Assembly: GCA_947501845.1 (NCBI GenBank) | Contig: CANMXP010000001.1 | Span: 62,001-126,000, forward strand | DNA length: 64,000 nt | Direction: 5' to 3' | Source of the DNA: an uncultured Flavobacteriaceae bacterium | GTDB lineage: Bacteria > Bacteroidota > Bacteroidia > Flavobacteriales > Flavobacteriaceae | Part shown: positions 9,120 through 17,445 of the stretch, in pieces | Position numbering within the stretch: the stretch's first letter is position 1 | How the letters are laid out: each line of letters begins with the position of its first letter | The notes under the pieces: model-generated | What the model was told of the DNA's origin: nothing | What the model saw: the letters and a program-made list of their open reading frames with translations, nothing else | Database searches by the model: none | Made by a program: the position numbers and the translations under genes

Positions 9120-10081
9120 CGAGTGTTTAGGGGGTAATTTATAAAATATAATTTTTCTTTTTGATAATTAATAATGGTCCTTTTCTGAGTAAAGAATTCA
9201 TAGCCTAAAATACCATCTAATTGTGTGCCAAAAGCTTCGTCCATTTTATTTAGATTTGTCAAAACCGTTAACATGGGACCAAAATAAACTGTTTCGCTTA
9301 GTTTAACACGATGCAATTTCCCTGCCAGAACCTCTATTTTTTTATTTCCAATACCAGACAAAGATAAGCGCCTTTTTGGGATAAAATATTTCAAAGCTTT
9401 TCTGTTTACCTTTCTGTTTATTTGGTTAAACTCTGCTGCGGTATCTATTCCAAATCTAACTTTTTGGTTGTTTACCGTTCCGCTTACTATAATAGTATGA
9501 TTTTTTAAGTTAAAAGGCAAACTATCTACAATTTTTTCCAAATAGACATTGTTATTTAGTTTGTTTCCTAAACGATCTACTTTTGTTAGTGTTATTTGAT
9601 TTAAGTACAGATCTATAAAAACCTCATAGTCTTTTAAAATACTATAACCAATAACTCCTAGAAGTTTAATTTTTTTACTTTTTTCAATATGAGAAAGATC
9701 AATGACATCAGAATCTTTGTTACGAAGCTTTAGATTTTCTAAAGCAAACTCTTTAATTCTTTTTTCGTGCAAATTTTCAATTGATTGTAAAATCCCAGAA
9801 GTTTCTTGGTTCTTTTTTTGGTAGTTATAAAAATGAGGAAAATGAACCTTATTAAGTATCATAGTTTCAGAACCTGTATCAATAATGAAATTTCCTTTTT
9901 TATTTAAAAGTTCTGCTTCAACTACAATTAAATGATCTACTAGTTTAAATGGAATTCTTGTCGTGTGATTATTTAAAACTTCTGCCTGGGTAAATAAAAT
10001 AGGAGTGTGGGTATCATTATTTGCATTTGCCAAATTGATAGTTAGAGCTAGAAATAATATAGAATAAAAGAGCCTTAGCAT
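9116..10081 (-). CDS. Secreted two-domain retropepsin-like aspartic protease
   Basis: A 321-residue protein with a signal peptide (1-20, LFLALTINLANA). Two aspartic-protease-like halves are visible. The first has FIIDTGSETMILN (Asp68, DTG) with LLGVIGYSILKDY as the matching psi-loop near 140. The second has VRFGIDTAAEFNQIN (Asp213, DTA in place of DTG) with LDGILGYEFFTQK near the end. Flavobacterial pepsin/retropepsin-like proteins of this layout are common; few have known substrates. The second active-site triplet is altered, though DTA can be tolerated in some aspartic proteases. It overlaps the downstream CBM48-like gene by 4 bases and follows the esterase gene by 44 bases. Confidence 0.8.
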   Translation of the reverse strand: MLRLFYSILFLALTINLANANNDTHTPILFTQAEVLNNHTTRIPFKLVDHLIVVEAELLNKKGNFIIDTGSETMILNKVHFPHFYNYQKKNQETSGILQSIENLHEKRIKEFALENLKLRNKDSDVIDLSHIEKSKKIKLLGVIGYSILKDYEVFIDLYLNQITLTKVDRLGNKLNNNVYLEKIVDSLPFNLKNHTIIVSGTVNNQKVRFGIDTAAEFNQINRKVNRKALKYFIPKRRLSLSGIGNKKIEVLAGKLHRVKLSETVYFGPMLTVLTNLNKMDEAFGTQLDGILGYEFFTQKRTIINYQKEKLYFINYPLNTR

Positions 10082-10125
10082 ATTATATAAGACTAAGATA
10101 AGAATGAATTGTTACATCTTTTCTA

Positions 10126-10989
10126 TTATAAATGCGTATTTATGAAAACTTTAAGTTTTGCCCAGATATCCAGTAAGTCTAAACCAACCCATCCATGACC
10201 AGCATCAGGATATAGTGTAAATTGATTGACAACGCCCAAGGTTTCTAGTTTATCCCTTAAATCGATACCTTGAGTTGTAGGAATCAAAGGGTCCTTGCCT
10301 CCGTAGAATAATATGGTGGGAGGTGCGGCATCGGTAACTTGGTGCAAAGGGCTTGCCTCTTCTAAAAAAGATATGGTTGGATCTACGCCAAATAAATCCA
10401 ATGCTTCTTGCAATTCTGCGCTTGTATTACTTAAATAAGCTGGATCGGTGAAGTTTGTTGGGCCTACTATGCTGCAAACCATTTCTGTGTTATTTTCATT
10501 ATCAAAAGCATAACTCCACAACAGCGATAAATGACCGCCAGCGCTAATCCCAATAAAACCAATGTTTTCGGAAATGGTGTACATTTCCTTATTACTTTTT
10601 AAGTAGTTGATAATTGCAGTAATATCTTCAATTTGCATTGGGTAAGCCTTGTTGTTAGCATCCGCCAGTCTATAATTAATATTTGCAATGGCTATGTTTG
10701 GAAAATCTTGTCGTAATAAATCTTTAATAAGATTCATATCACTTTTATCCCCAGAAGTCCAACCACCGCCATGTACTAAAATAATTGTTTTGGTGTCTAA
10801 ATTTCGGTTTGCAGGTAGATATAAGTCGAATTTTTGATTGTTATTATTACCGTACGAAATGTTCAATTCTTCATGGTAATTTATCGGATCTAGACCGTTA
10901 GGTATTTCTTGTTCAGGTGCATTATTAGAACAATTAAAGATTGTTATTATAAAAATTAGACTTAAGAACTGGTGTTTTAGACTTTTCAT
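10126..10989 (-). CDS. Alpha/beta-hydrolase esterase lipoprotein
   Basis: A 287-residue lipoprotein: the signal ends IIFIITIFNCSNN-like with the lipobox cysteine at residue 20. The hydrolase core shows the oxyanion motif VHGGGW, the nucleophile elbow GISAGG, the acid in YGGKDPLIP and the histidine in AGHGW. This order fits the BD-FAE/esterase-lipase (HSL-like) group that deacetylates polysaccharides or cleaves feruloyl esters; the substrate here is not determined. It is the first gene of a probable three-gene minus-strand unit with the aspartic protease and CBM48-like protein. Only 47 bases separate its start from the divergent YciO-type gene. Confidence 0.85.
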   Translation of the reverse strand: MKSLKHQFLSLIFIITIFNCSNNAPEQEIPNGLDPINYHEELNISYGNNNNQKFDLYLPANRNLDTKTIILVHGGGWTSGDKSDMNLIKDLLRQDFPNIAIANINYRLADANNKAYPMQIEDITAIINYLKSNKEMYTISENIGFIGISAGGHLSLLWSYAFDNENNTEMVCSIVGPTNFTDPAYLSNTSAELQEALDLFGVDPTISFLEEASPLHQVTDAAPPTILFYGGKDPLIPTTQGIDLRDKLETLGVVNQFTLYPDAGHGWVGLDLLDIWAKLKVFINTHL

Positions 10990-11036
10990 AACAAAAATAA
11001 TATTTACTTTGCAAACGAAAATGCAAGATAATTATT

Positions 11037-11657
11037 ATGGCTGATTTTTTTAGAATATATGAAGAAAATCCTAATCCTAAGGAGATTGAAAGGGTAGTGG
11101 CTATTCTAAAACGTGGTGGGATTATTATTTATCCAACAGATACTGTTTATGGTTTGGGCTGCGATATCACCAACATTAAAGCTTTAGAGCGCATTGCTAG
11201 GATTAAGGGAGTTAAGCTCGAAAAGTCTAATTTTTCATTTGTATGTCACGATTTAAGCAATTTAAGTGATTATGTAAAGCAAATTGATACTTCGGTTTTT
11301 AAGATTTTAAAGAGAGCCCTCCCAGGGCCTTATACATTCATCCTTCCAGGATCTAAATCGTTACCTAATCCGTTTAAGAAAAGAAAAACAGTTGGTATTC
11401 GTGTACCAGATAATAATATTGCTCTAGAGATTGTAAAACAACTAGGAAATCCGATTATATCTACTTCTATACGGGATGAAGATGAAGTCATTGAATACAC
11501 CACAGACCCAGAGCTTATTTTAGAAAAATGGGATACCTTAGTAGACTTGGTTATAGATGGCGGTTATGGCGGTAATGAAGCTTCCACTGTTATTGATTTG
11601 TCTGAAGTAGAACCTATTGTTTTAAGAGAAGGAAAAGGCAGCTTAGAGATTTTTTGA
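11037..11657 (+). CDS. YciO/YrdC-type threonylcarbamoyl-AMP synthase family protein
   Basis: A 206-residue single-domain member of the Sua5/YciO/YrdC family; no C-terminal Sua5 domain. The nucleotide-binding core is clear: IIIYPTDTVYGLGCDI (about 28-43), LPGPYTFILPGSK (about 99-111), KTVGIRVPDN, and the closing TVIDLSEVEPIVLREGKG. The opening MADFFRIYEENP and the whole pattern are closer, from memory, to E. coli YciO than to YrdC/TsaC. Family members make L-threonylcarbamoyl-AMP for the t6A modification of tRNA; the role of YciO-type paralogues is less settled. A second TsaC elsewhere in the genome would decide whether this one is the essential t6A enzyme. Confidence 0.88.
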   Translation: MADFFRIYEENPNPKEIERVVAILKRGGIIIYPTDTVYGLGCDITNIKALERIARIKGVKLEKSNFSFVCHDLSNLSDYVKQIDTSVFKILKRALPGPYTFILPGSKSLPNPFKKRKTVGIRVPDNNIALEIVKQLGNPIISTSIRDEDEVIEYTTDPELILEKWDTLVDLVIDGGYGGNEASTVIDLSEVEPIVLREGKGSLEIF

Positions 11658-11674
11658 TTATTTGTTTTTTGTGA

Positions 11675-12319
11675 TTAGTTTTCTAATTCATTAAGAAATA
11701 AACGTCCTTCTCCTTTTATCTCATTGTCCCATAAAGACACTAATAATTTTTGATTATCTTCTGTTGATGCGAGTTCTTCCATGATTTGCTCTCTAACATC
11801 TAAAGCGGGCACATCTTTGTCAAAACGAGGTTTGTTCCATTCGTATTCAATATCTACTTTTAATTCCAAGGCATCTGAAAAATAAGGTTTTAATTCCTCA
11901 TCATTTTTAAGCATGATGGCAACCTTGGATAAAATAACGCAGTTTAAAAACCTATCAAAATGTTCACCCAAATTTGCGCATTGATTCCATAGTTGATAAA
12001 ACTTTTCTCTTTCTGGTTCCCAGAAAAAACCATCGCCAGTAGGTTCCCACTTCCATTTGTAGATGCTCAAATCTTTAATATCACCAAATTCTTTATTGGT
12101 AAAAATACCTAACCCATATCTGTGGACTTGTTCATAGGTTTCTTTTTCCCAATCATCCGCATCATAGTCTATATCTTCTTCAATTTCAAAATGAAGAAAT
12201 AAGAGCTTAACACTCTTTTCTCCAAATGATTTACTTTTATTTAAAAAAGTTGTTTTGTATGCTTCGAACTTTAATTCTATATTTTCTTCCAGCCAACCCA
12301 GTTGTTTTTGATTTTCCAT
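11675..12319 (-). CDS. Conserved-looking soluble protein, unknown function
   Basis: I do not recognise this 214-residue protein. It has no signal peptide or membrane segment, is acidic and rich in Trp, Glu and Asp (DYDADDWEKETYEQVHRYG, YKWKWEPTGDGFFWEPE), and its C-terminal half is predicted helical. It is convergent with the YciO-type gene, stops 17 bases after that gene's stop, and lies upstream of the OmpA terminator on the same strand. Composition and codon use look like neighbouring genes, so it is probably real. Confidence 0.65.
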   Translation of the reverse strand: MENQKQLGWLEENIELKFEAYKTTFLNKSKSFGEKSVKLLFLHFEIEEDIDYDADDWEKETYEQVHRYGLGIFTNKEFGDIKDLSIYKWKWEPTGDGFFWEPEREKFYQLWNQCANLGEHFDRFLNCVILSKVAIMLKNDEELKPYFSDALELKVDIEYEWNKPRFDKDVPALDVREQIMEELASTEDNQKLLVSLWDNEIKGEGRLFLNELEN

Positions 12320-12427
12320 TCAGTAGGTTTTTAATAAGTTTATATTAAGTTTTATACCTACAAACTTAACAAATATCAAAAAGATTTACTACAATTTTTT
12401 AGCTTAGAAAATAGGGTGATATATGAG

Positions 12428-12463
12428 CAAAAAAAAAGCCCAACTTAAAAAGTTGAGCTTTTT
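12428..12463 (-). terminator. Rho-independent terminator after the OmpA gene
   Basis: Read on the minus strand, the arms AGCTCAACTT and AAGTTGGGCT form a ten-base-pair stem around a TTT loop, followed by a run of nine T. It lies 20-55 bases past the OmpA-like gene stop. Confidence 0.85.
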
Positions 12464-12482
12464 CTTATATTATTAAAACTGA

Positions 12483-13322
12483 CTAGTTACCTCCAGCTTC
12501 AAGATTTTTCATTTCTTTTTCAATCATGTCATAAAACTGATCAATTTTTGGAAGAACCACAATACGTGTACGTCTATTTTTTGATCTGTTTTCAGCAGTA
12601 TCATTATCTACTAATGGTACATAAGAACTACGACCAGCAGCTATTAAACGACCTGGGTTAACATCTAAAGTTTCAAGTACTCTAATGATAGATGTTGAAC
12701 GTTTAACACTTAAATCCCAGTTATCAATTAATGGATCTTTTTTATAAGGTACGCTATCTGTATGACCTTCTACCATACATTCGAAATCGGGTTTGCTGTT
12801 TACTACTTTAGCTACTTTAGCAAGAACTTCTTTAGCTTTACTTGTTACGTTATAGCTACCACTTTTAAATAATAATTTATCAGCAATAGATATAAATACT
12901 ACACCTTTTTCTACATTTACTTCAATATCTGGGTCATTGATTCCAACTTCGCGTTTAAAACTTGTTACTAAGGCAAGTGTAACACTATCCTTTTTAGTAA
13001 GTGCATCTTGTAAACGCGTAATTTTTAAATCTTTTTCTTTGATACTTTCTAATGTCTTCTCAATGTTACTAGCTCCTTTAGCAGAAAGAACCTGTAAATT
13101 GTCATTACTTTTACGTAAATCTTCTATTCGCTCTTCTAACGCAGCAACTCTTGCAGTTGCAGAAGCTTTGTCTGCTATACAAGAATTTAATTTTACTGTC
13201 GCAGTATTAAGTAAATCTTGAGTTTCTTTTTGTTTTGCTTCTAAGTCTGTAAATTGTTTTTTAGAAACACAAGAACTTAATAGAAGCGTTGTAGATAAAC
13301 TAAGTAATAATAGTCTTTTCAT
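12483..13322 (-). CDS. OmpA-family peptidoglycan-associated lipoprotein
   Basis: A 279-residue outer-membrane lipoprotein. The signal ends LLLSSCVSKK with the lipid-attachment cysteine at residue 18. Residues 25-110 are a coiled coil (LEAKQKETQDLL, LEERIEDLRKSND). The C-terminal OmpA domain (about 130-255) carries SGSYNVTSKAKEVLAKVA, VEGHTDSVPY, RSTSIIRVL and NRSKNRRTRIVV, whose Asp and Arg contact meso-diaminopimelate in known OmpA domains. It should tether the outer membrane to peptidoglycan. A strong terminator follows it, and a promoter-like pair precedes it, so it is likely a single-gene unit. Confidence 0.92.
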   Translation of the reverse strand: MKRLLLLSLSTTLLLSSCVSKKQFTDLEAKQKETQDLLNTATVKLNSCIADKASATARVAALEERIEDLRKSNDNLQVLSAKGASNIEKTLESIKEKDLKITRLQDALTKKDSVTLALVTSFKREVGINDPDIEVNVEKGVVFISIADKLLFKSGSYNVTSKAKEVLAKVAKVVNSKPDFECMVEGHTDSVPYKKDPLIDNWDLSVKRSTSIIRVLETLDVNPGRLIAAGRSSYVPLVDNDTAENRSKNRRTRIVVLPKIDQFYDMIEKEMKNLEAGGN

Positions 13323-13363
13323 AATGAGTTTTATGGGATTAAATTTCCTTTAAATTGATTAAG

Positions 13364-13393
13364 CAAAAGTATATAAAAAACGTTAAATTTTAA
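13364..13393 (-). promoter_or_regulatory. Candidate promoter for the OmpA-family gene
   Basis: On the minus strand TACTTTTG (13364-13371) matches all fixed positions of the TAnnTTTG -7 box. Nineteen bases upstream lies TTA (13391-13393) in place of the preferred TTG. The leader to the ATG at 13322 would be about 35 bases. Confidence 0.45.
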
Positions 13394-13422
13394 CTATGTT
13401 AACAAAACTTTTGCTAAGTATG

Positions 13423-14412
13423 TTATAAACTTTTGTAATTAGTCTTGTTATTTACGAAATAATCAAATACTATGGATGTTTTTTGATAATGTTTTATTTT
13501 ATTTCTTGTGGATTTTCGTTGTTTTAATAACCTTCTTAAATTCTTATAGAACCCGAAATGCCCTTTTATTATTGCTATGGTATGCTTTGGTTTAAATTCA
13601 AGCAAAAATTTTATTCCAGCAATGCCGTCTAAAATCAATCTAACAAATATTAAAGGAAACAATACCCCTTTGGCATTTTTGGTTAAGGTAAACAAACTGT
13701 TTCTAAAATTTAAATAGGTCTTTTTGGGGTTTGCACTATCAAGTGTAGCGCCACCCACATGGTAAACTACAGATTGGGCTATATATTTTATATCAAACCC
13801 TAAATTCTTGACGCGCCAGCATAAGTCTATTTCTTCCATATGTGCAAAAAAGGATTCATCCAATCCATGTAACTGTTTAAATACATTGCTTCTAATAAAG
13901 AAACAAGCACCTGATGCCCAAAATATTTCAGCATTGTCATTATATTGTCCAGAGTCTTTTTCAATAGTATTAAAGATACGGCCTCTACAATACGGATAGC
14001 CATATTTGTCTATAAACCCACCAGCAGCTCCAGCATATTCAAAATAATCTTTCTTTTTATAGTCTAATAGTTTAGGCTGAATGACAGCTGTATTTGTTTC
14101 AGCATTAAAGGTTTTTATAATAGGAGGTAGCCAGTCTTTAGTAACCTCTACGTCGCTATTTAGTAAGCAAAATATATCGGCCTCTATATTTTTTAGAGCT
14201 TCATTATAACCTTTAGCATATCCACCGTTTTCTTTATTTTGAATTATGTTGATAGATGGGTAAGTTGCTTTTACAAAAGAAATGGAATTATCAGTAGAGG
14301 CATTATCTGCTACATAAATAGTAGCTTCTTTGGAATACTCAATGACTGATGGTAAAAATTTCTCTAATAGTTTTTTGCCATTCCAGTTTAATATAACGAT
14401 AGCTAGTTTCAA
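13423..14412 (-). CDS. Family 2 glycosyltransferase
   Basis: A 329-residue GT2 enzyme (rhamnosyltransferase-like group) transferring a sugar from a nucleotide donor, probably to a surface glycan. The GT-A fold opens with LAIVILNWNGKKLLEKFLPSV and VADNASTDNS, continues with GGYAKGYNEALKNIEADIFCLLNSDVEV (the DxD-like metal site is SDV near residue 92), and carries the acceptor-side HMEEIDLCWRVKNLG motif near 200. The basic C-terminal 60 residues may touch the membrane. It stands alone, so the glycan it builds cannot be inferred from context. Confidence 0.9.
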   Translation of the reverse strand: MKLAIVILNWNGKKLLEKFLPSVIEYSKEATIYVADNASTDNSISFVKATYPSINIIQNKENGGYAKGYNEALKNIEADIFCLLNSDVEVTKDWLPPIIKTFNAETNTAVIQPKLLDYKKKDYFEYAGAAGGFIDKYGYPYCRGRIFNTIEKDSGQYNDNAEIFWASGACFFIRSNVFKQLHGLDESFFAHMEEIDLCWRVKNLGFDIKYIAQSVVYHVGGATLDSANPKKTYLNFRNSLFTLTKNAKGVLFPLIFVRLILDGIAGIKFLLEFKPKHTIAIIKGHFGFYKNLRRLLKQRKSTRNKIKHYQKTSIVFDYFVNNKTNYKSL

Positions 14413-14539
14413 GAATATTGGTTAAAAAGTTTATTTTTATTTACTATTGATTTTTAAATGCCCTTCGTAATACATGAACTTTGATTAGATGTTCTTCATA
14501 GTCTCTAAAGCATTTCATAAAAACAAAAAGACACTAGTA

Positions 14540-14585
14540 TGACTGCCTACTGCTACTGAACACTGCTTGCTTACTGATTACTGTT
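14540..14585. repeat. ACTG-rich low-complexity stretch
   Basis: A short run of ACTG/CTGC words (tgactgcctactgctactga and onward) lies just beyond and into the end of the HsdR-N-like gene. Similar ACTG-rich spacers occur between flavobacterial genes in my memory; origin and role unknown. Confidence 0.35.
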
Positions 14586-15027
14586 TACAAAAATCAGGAA
14601 TTTCTTTTAAAAAATTATAGCGTTCATTGTCAAAATCCATTTGGCAATAATAATGATTTAATCCATTAGTAACCATTAAATAAGTAGCATTTAACTCTAA
14701 ATTATAACGTGCTATTTGATCGAATGTGCTTTGGTTTATAACAATTTTTGGTGCCTTGCATTCTACTACTAAATGAATACTCCCGTTAGAATTGTATACT
14801 ACAATATCGTATCGTTTTCTTAAAGAGTTAATAATCAATTCTTTCTCAACATTGATTAAAGATTTTGGATAACCCTTATTATTTATTAAATACTGAATAC
14901 AGTGTTGGCGTACCCATTCTTCAGGTTGTAAAACCACAAATTTTTTACGAATACTATCGAAAATAGAAATTTTATTTTCGCTATTTTTGAATCGAAACGA
15001 AAATTTTGGAAAATTAAGTTCTTGCAT
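14578..15027 (-). CDS. HsdR N-terminal-like PD-(D/E)xK nuclease-fold protein
   Basis: A 149-residue protein resembling the isolated N-terminal domain of type I restriction HsdR subunits. The nuclease signature is visible: Glu in INVEKELII, Asp in RYDIVVY and the ECK triad residue pair in HLVVECKAP (near residue 110), followed by YNLELNATYLMVTNGLNHYYC. No helicase domain, HsdM or HsdS is encoded nearby, so it is not part of a type I restriction system here. I recall the same solitary protein next to holA in other Flavobacteria, which points to a housekeeping DNA role rather than defence. It is divergent from holA with 130 bases between starts. Confidence 0.75.
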   Translation of the reverse strand: MQELNFPKFSFRFKNSENKISIFDSIRKKFVVLQPEEWVRQHCIQYLINNKGYPKSLINVEKELIINSLRKRYDIVVYNSNGSIHLVVECKAPKIVINQSTFDQIARYNLELNATYLMVTNGLNHYYCQMDFDNERYNFLKEIPDFCKQ

Positions 15028-15157
15028 TAATGCATACTGATTTTTTTCAAAGTTAAGCTACAAAACCAGAAATCACAATATTCAGACACCAAATCCCAAT
15101 AAATAGGTATTCTTATTTGGGATTGAGAGTTTGTAATTTGAAAAATTTTAAGATAGG

Positions 15158-16165
15158 TTGGACGAAGTCAAACAATTAGTTACCGATATAAAGAATAAAA
15201 ATTTAAAGCCTATTTATTTTTTAATGGGAGAAGAACCTTATTATATTGATAAGATCTCCGATTTTATTGAAACCACTGTTTTGGCAGAAGAAGAACGTGG
15301 TTTTAACCAAATGGTTTTATATGGCAGAGATATAGCGATTGAAGATATTGTTAGTAACGCCAAACGCTATCCAATGATGGCCGAACACCAAGTCGTTATT
15401 GTAAAAGAAGCTCAAGACTTGTCCCGTACTATTGAAAAGCTGGCATCCTATGCAGAGAATCCGCAACCCACTACTGTTTTAGTGGTTAACTATAAATATA
15501 AAAAAATAGATAAGCGTAAATCGCTGTATAAAACGCTTAAAAAGACAGGGATTGTTTACGAAAGCAAAAAGCTATATGAAAATCAGGTAGCCGATTGGAT
15601 TCGACGTGTGTTGTCACCTAAAAACTATTCTATTTCACCCAAAGCAGCACAGATGCTTGTTGAGTTTTTAGGAACAGATTTAAGCAAGATAAATAATGAG
15701 TTGGAAAAGCTTCAAATTATTTTACCCAAAGGAACTCAAATTTCACCAGAACATATTGAAGAAAATATAGGTATTAGTAAAGATTATAATAATTTCGAAT
15801 TACGAAAGGCAATTGGAGAAAAGAATACGATTAAGGCCTATCAAATCATCAATTATTTTGCAGAAAATCCGAAGGACAACCCAATGGTGGTAACTGTATC
15901 TTTGTTATTTAATTTCTTTTCGCAGTTGCTTCATTTTCACGGCTTAAGTGATAAGTCTCCTAGGAATGTAGCTTCTGCCTTAAAAGTGAATCCGTATTTT
16001 GTAAACGAGTATATTACGGCTGCGAGACATTACCCGATGCGAAAAGTAAGCGCTGTAGTTTCTACATTAAGAGAGTTTGATGTAAAAAGCAAAGGCGTAG
16101 GAGCTAATGCTGTTCCGCAAGGAGATTTATTAAAAGAATTGTTGGTAAAAATACTATCTAATTAA
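15158..16165 (+). CDS. holA: DNA polymerase III delta subunit
   Basis: A 335-residue clamp-loader delta subunit that opens the sliding clamp during replication. The N-terminal AAA-like region reads PIYFLMGEEPYYIDKISDFIE and MMAEHQVVIVKEAQDL; family members lack a working Walker A, as here. The C-terminal helical collar has NNFELRKAIGEKNTIKAYQIINYF and MVVTVSLLFNFFSQLL. The start is a TTG directly inside a stop-bounded frame: TAA at 15149 leaves no ATG or GTG upstream. The stop is followed after one base by the ATG of ung, so the two genes are probably co-transcribed. Confidence 0.9.
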   Translation: MDEVKQLVTDIKNKNLKPIYFLMGEEPYYIDKISDFIETTVLAEEERGFNQMVLYGRDIAIEDIVSNAKRYPMMAEHQVVIVKEAQDLSRTIEKLASYAENPQPTTVLVVNYKYKKIDKRKSLYKTLKKTGIVYESKKLYENQVADWIRRVLSPKNYSISPKAAQMLVEFLGTDLSKINNELEKLQIILPKGTQISPEHIEENIGISKDYNNFELRKAIGEKNTIKAYQIINYFAENPKDNPMVVTVSLLFNFFSQLLHFHGLSDKSPRNVASALKVNPYFVNEYITAARHYPMRKVSAVVSTLREFDVKSKGVGANAVPQGDLLKELLVKILSN

Positions 16166-16166
16166 T

Positions 16167-16832
16167 ATGAGTGTCGATATTCACGAAAGTTGGAAACCCT
16201 ATTTAGAAGAAGAATTTAGTAAGCCTTATTTTAAAGAACTAATAAATTTTGTTAGATCTGAATATAAAACCCAAACCTGTTTCCCTCCAGGGAAACAAAT
16301 TTTCAATGCCTTTAACCATTGTCATTTTAATAATGTTAAAGTGGTTATTATTGGACAAGATCCGTATCACGGATACGGGCAAGCAAATGGATTATGCTTT
16401 TCTGTTAATGATGGTATTAGCCATCCGCCATCACTTATTAATATTTTTAAAGAGATAGAAACAGATCTAGGCATTCCATACCCAGAAAGTGGCAATCTGA
16501 TGCACTGGGCCGATCAGGGCGTATTATTATTAAATGCGACACTAACAGTTAGAGCGCATCAAGCTGGAAGTCATCAAAAAAGAGGCTGGGAAACCTTTAC
16601 AGATGCTGTTATAAAAATTATAAGTGAAAAGAAAGAACACATTGTGTTTTTGCTTTGGGGCGGTTATGCAAAGCAAAAAACAAGATTGATTAATACAGGT
16701 AAGCACAAGGTATTAACCTCTGGTCATCCTTCGCCTTTAAGTGCAAATAGAGGTTACTGGTTTGGAAATAAGCATTTTAGTAAGACTAACTTCCTGTTGG
16801 AGCAAGCCTCGTTGATTCCTGTTCAATGGTAA
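16167..16832 (+). CDS. ung: Uracil-DNA glycosylase
   Basis: A 221-residue family 1 uracil-DNA glycosylase that removes uracil from DNA to start base-excision repair. The water-activating motif GQDPYHGYGQANGLCFSV is at residues 63-80 (catalytic Asp65), the Pro/Ser-rich clamp HPPSL follows, LLNATLTVRAHQAGSHQKRGW is at about 124-144, and the minor-groove HPSPLSANRG loop lies near 187-196. Length matches the family. It follows holA with a one-base gap. Its last 47 bases are overlapped by the end of a small gene on the other strand. Confidence 0.96.
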   Translation: MSVDIHESWKPYLEEEFSKPYFKELINFVRSEYKTQTCFPPGKQIFNAFNHCHFNNVKVVIIGQDPYHGYGQANGLCFSVNDGISHPPSLINIFKEIETDLGIPYPESGNLMHWADQGVLLLNATLTVRAHQAGSHQKRGWETFTDAVIKIISEKKEHIVFLLWGGYAKQKTRLINTGKHKVLTSGHPSPLSANRGYWFGNKHFSKTNFLLEQASLIPVQW

Positions 16833-16962
16833 TCCGTGGTGTAAGTACCACAGGTTTTTTACTGGGTTTTGTTGCTTTATCAATTTTGTTAATACTAAAT
16901 TTTAGTAATAAAAAATTGATAGCTACTAATGCTGCGAGGGATATAGCAATGGTGAGTATCAT
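16786..16962 (-). CDS. Small single-pass membrane protein, antisense to the end of ung
   Basis: A 58-codon reading frame on the minus strand, found by translating the spacer after ung. The product has one N-terminal membrane helix (MILTIAISLAALVAINFLLL) followed by a basic linker (KFSINKIDKATKPSKKP) and a tail VVLTPRITIEQESTRLAPTG-Ser. Last 47 bases overlap the 3' end of ung in antisense. I remember flavobacterial small proteins with the same layout and an LAPTGS-type end in this position, which favours a real gene, but I cannot verify that here. Function unknown. Confidence 0.6.
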   Translation of the reverse strand: MILTIAISLAALVAINFLLLKFSINKIDKATKPSKKPVVLTPRITIEQESTRLAPTGS

Positions 16963-17445
16963 AGATTTCGGGTATTAATAATCGGCAAATTACAACTTTT
17001 ATCGTTAAAAAACGAGTTTTACCGATAAAAAATAAATATGCCACAAAAATAATAAATAAAGGACTACGTTCAACAATTAAAAATACGTATTTTTTATTTT
17101 TAGTATTATGATAAAATCCGCATACGATATTTATGCTTTTCGCAATATTTTAAGAACATTTTTACCAAGTATATCTTTAATTTAATAAAACGGAAATTAG
17201 TTGAAATTCCAGGGTTTCTTTTTTACAAGAAAATACATGTTTCTGTGGCGTCTTTTTATGATTTTTTAATTCAGAAATTGGGCTAAGAATAATGCTGTGG
17301 CTATAATTTGTAAGGTTATTTTTTAGGAGAGTCATAATAGTTTTAAATTAAAAACTAAAAATGAAATAGCTGCTCAAAAATTATTTTTCAATACGAAGTG
17401 AGTGATTTAATAAAATAAAATTTATTTTTGACCAAAACAATAAAA
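16963..17445. other. Intergenic region upstream of the menaquinone operon, 483 bases
   Basis: AT-rich spacer between divergent transcripts. It contains an inverted repeat (TTTTATCG at 16997-17004 and CGATAAAA at 17023-17030) just upstream of the small membrane protein gene, a 16-base perfect palindrome AAAAATACGTATTTTT at 17079-17094, and a -7-like TATTTTTG at 17423-17430 close before menB. A 52-codon minus-strand frame (17177-17335) has no protein-like features. No RNA gene recognised. Confidence 0.5.

Noticed and set aside
14578-15027. Type I restriction-modification system
   Set aside because: Only an N-terminal HsdR-like domain is present; helicase, methylase and specificity subunits are absent from the neighbourhood.
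17177-17335. 52-codon minus-strand reading frame in the spacer before menB
   Set aside because: No signal, membrane segment or recognisable motif, and composition looks like translated AT-rich spacer; length alone is not enough.
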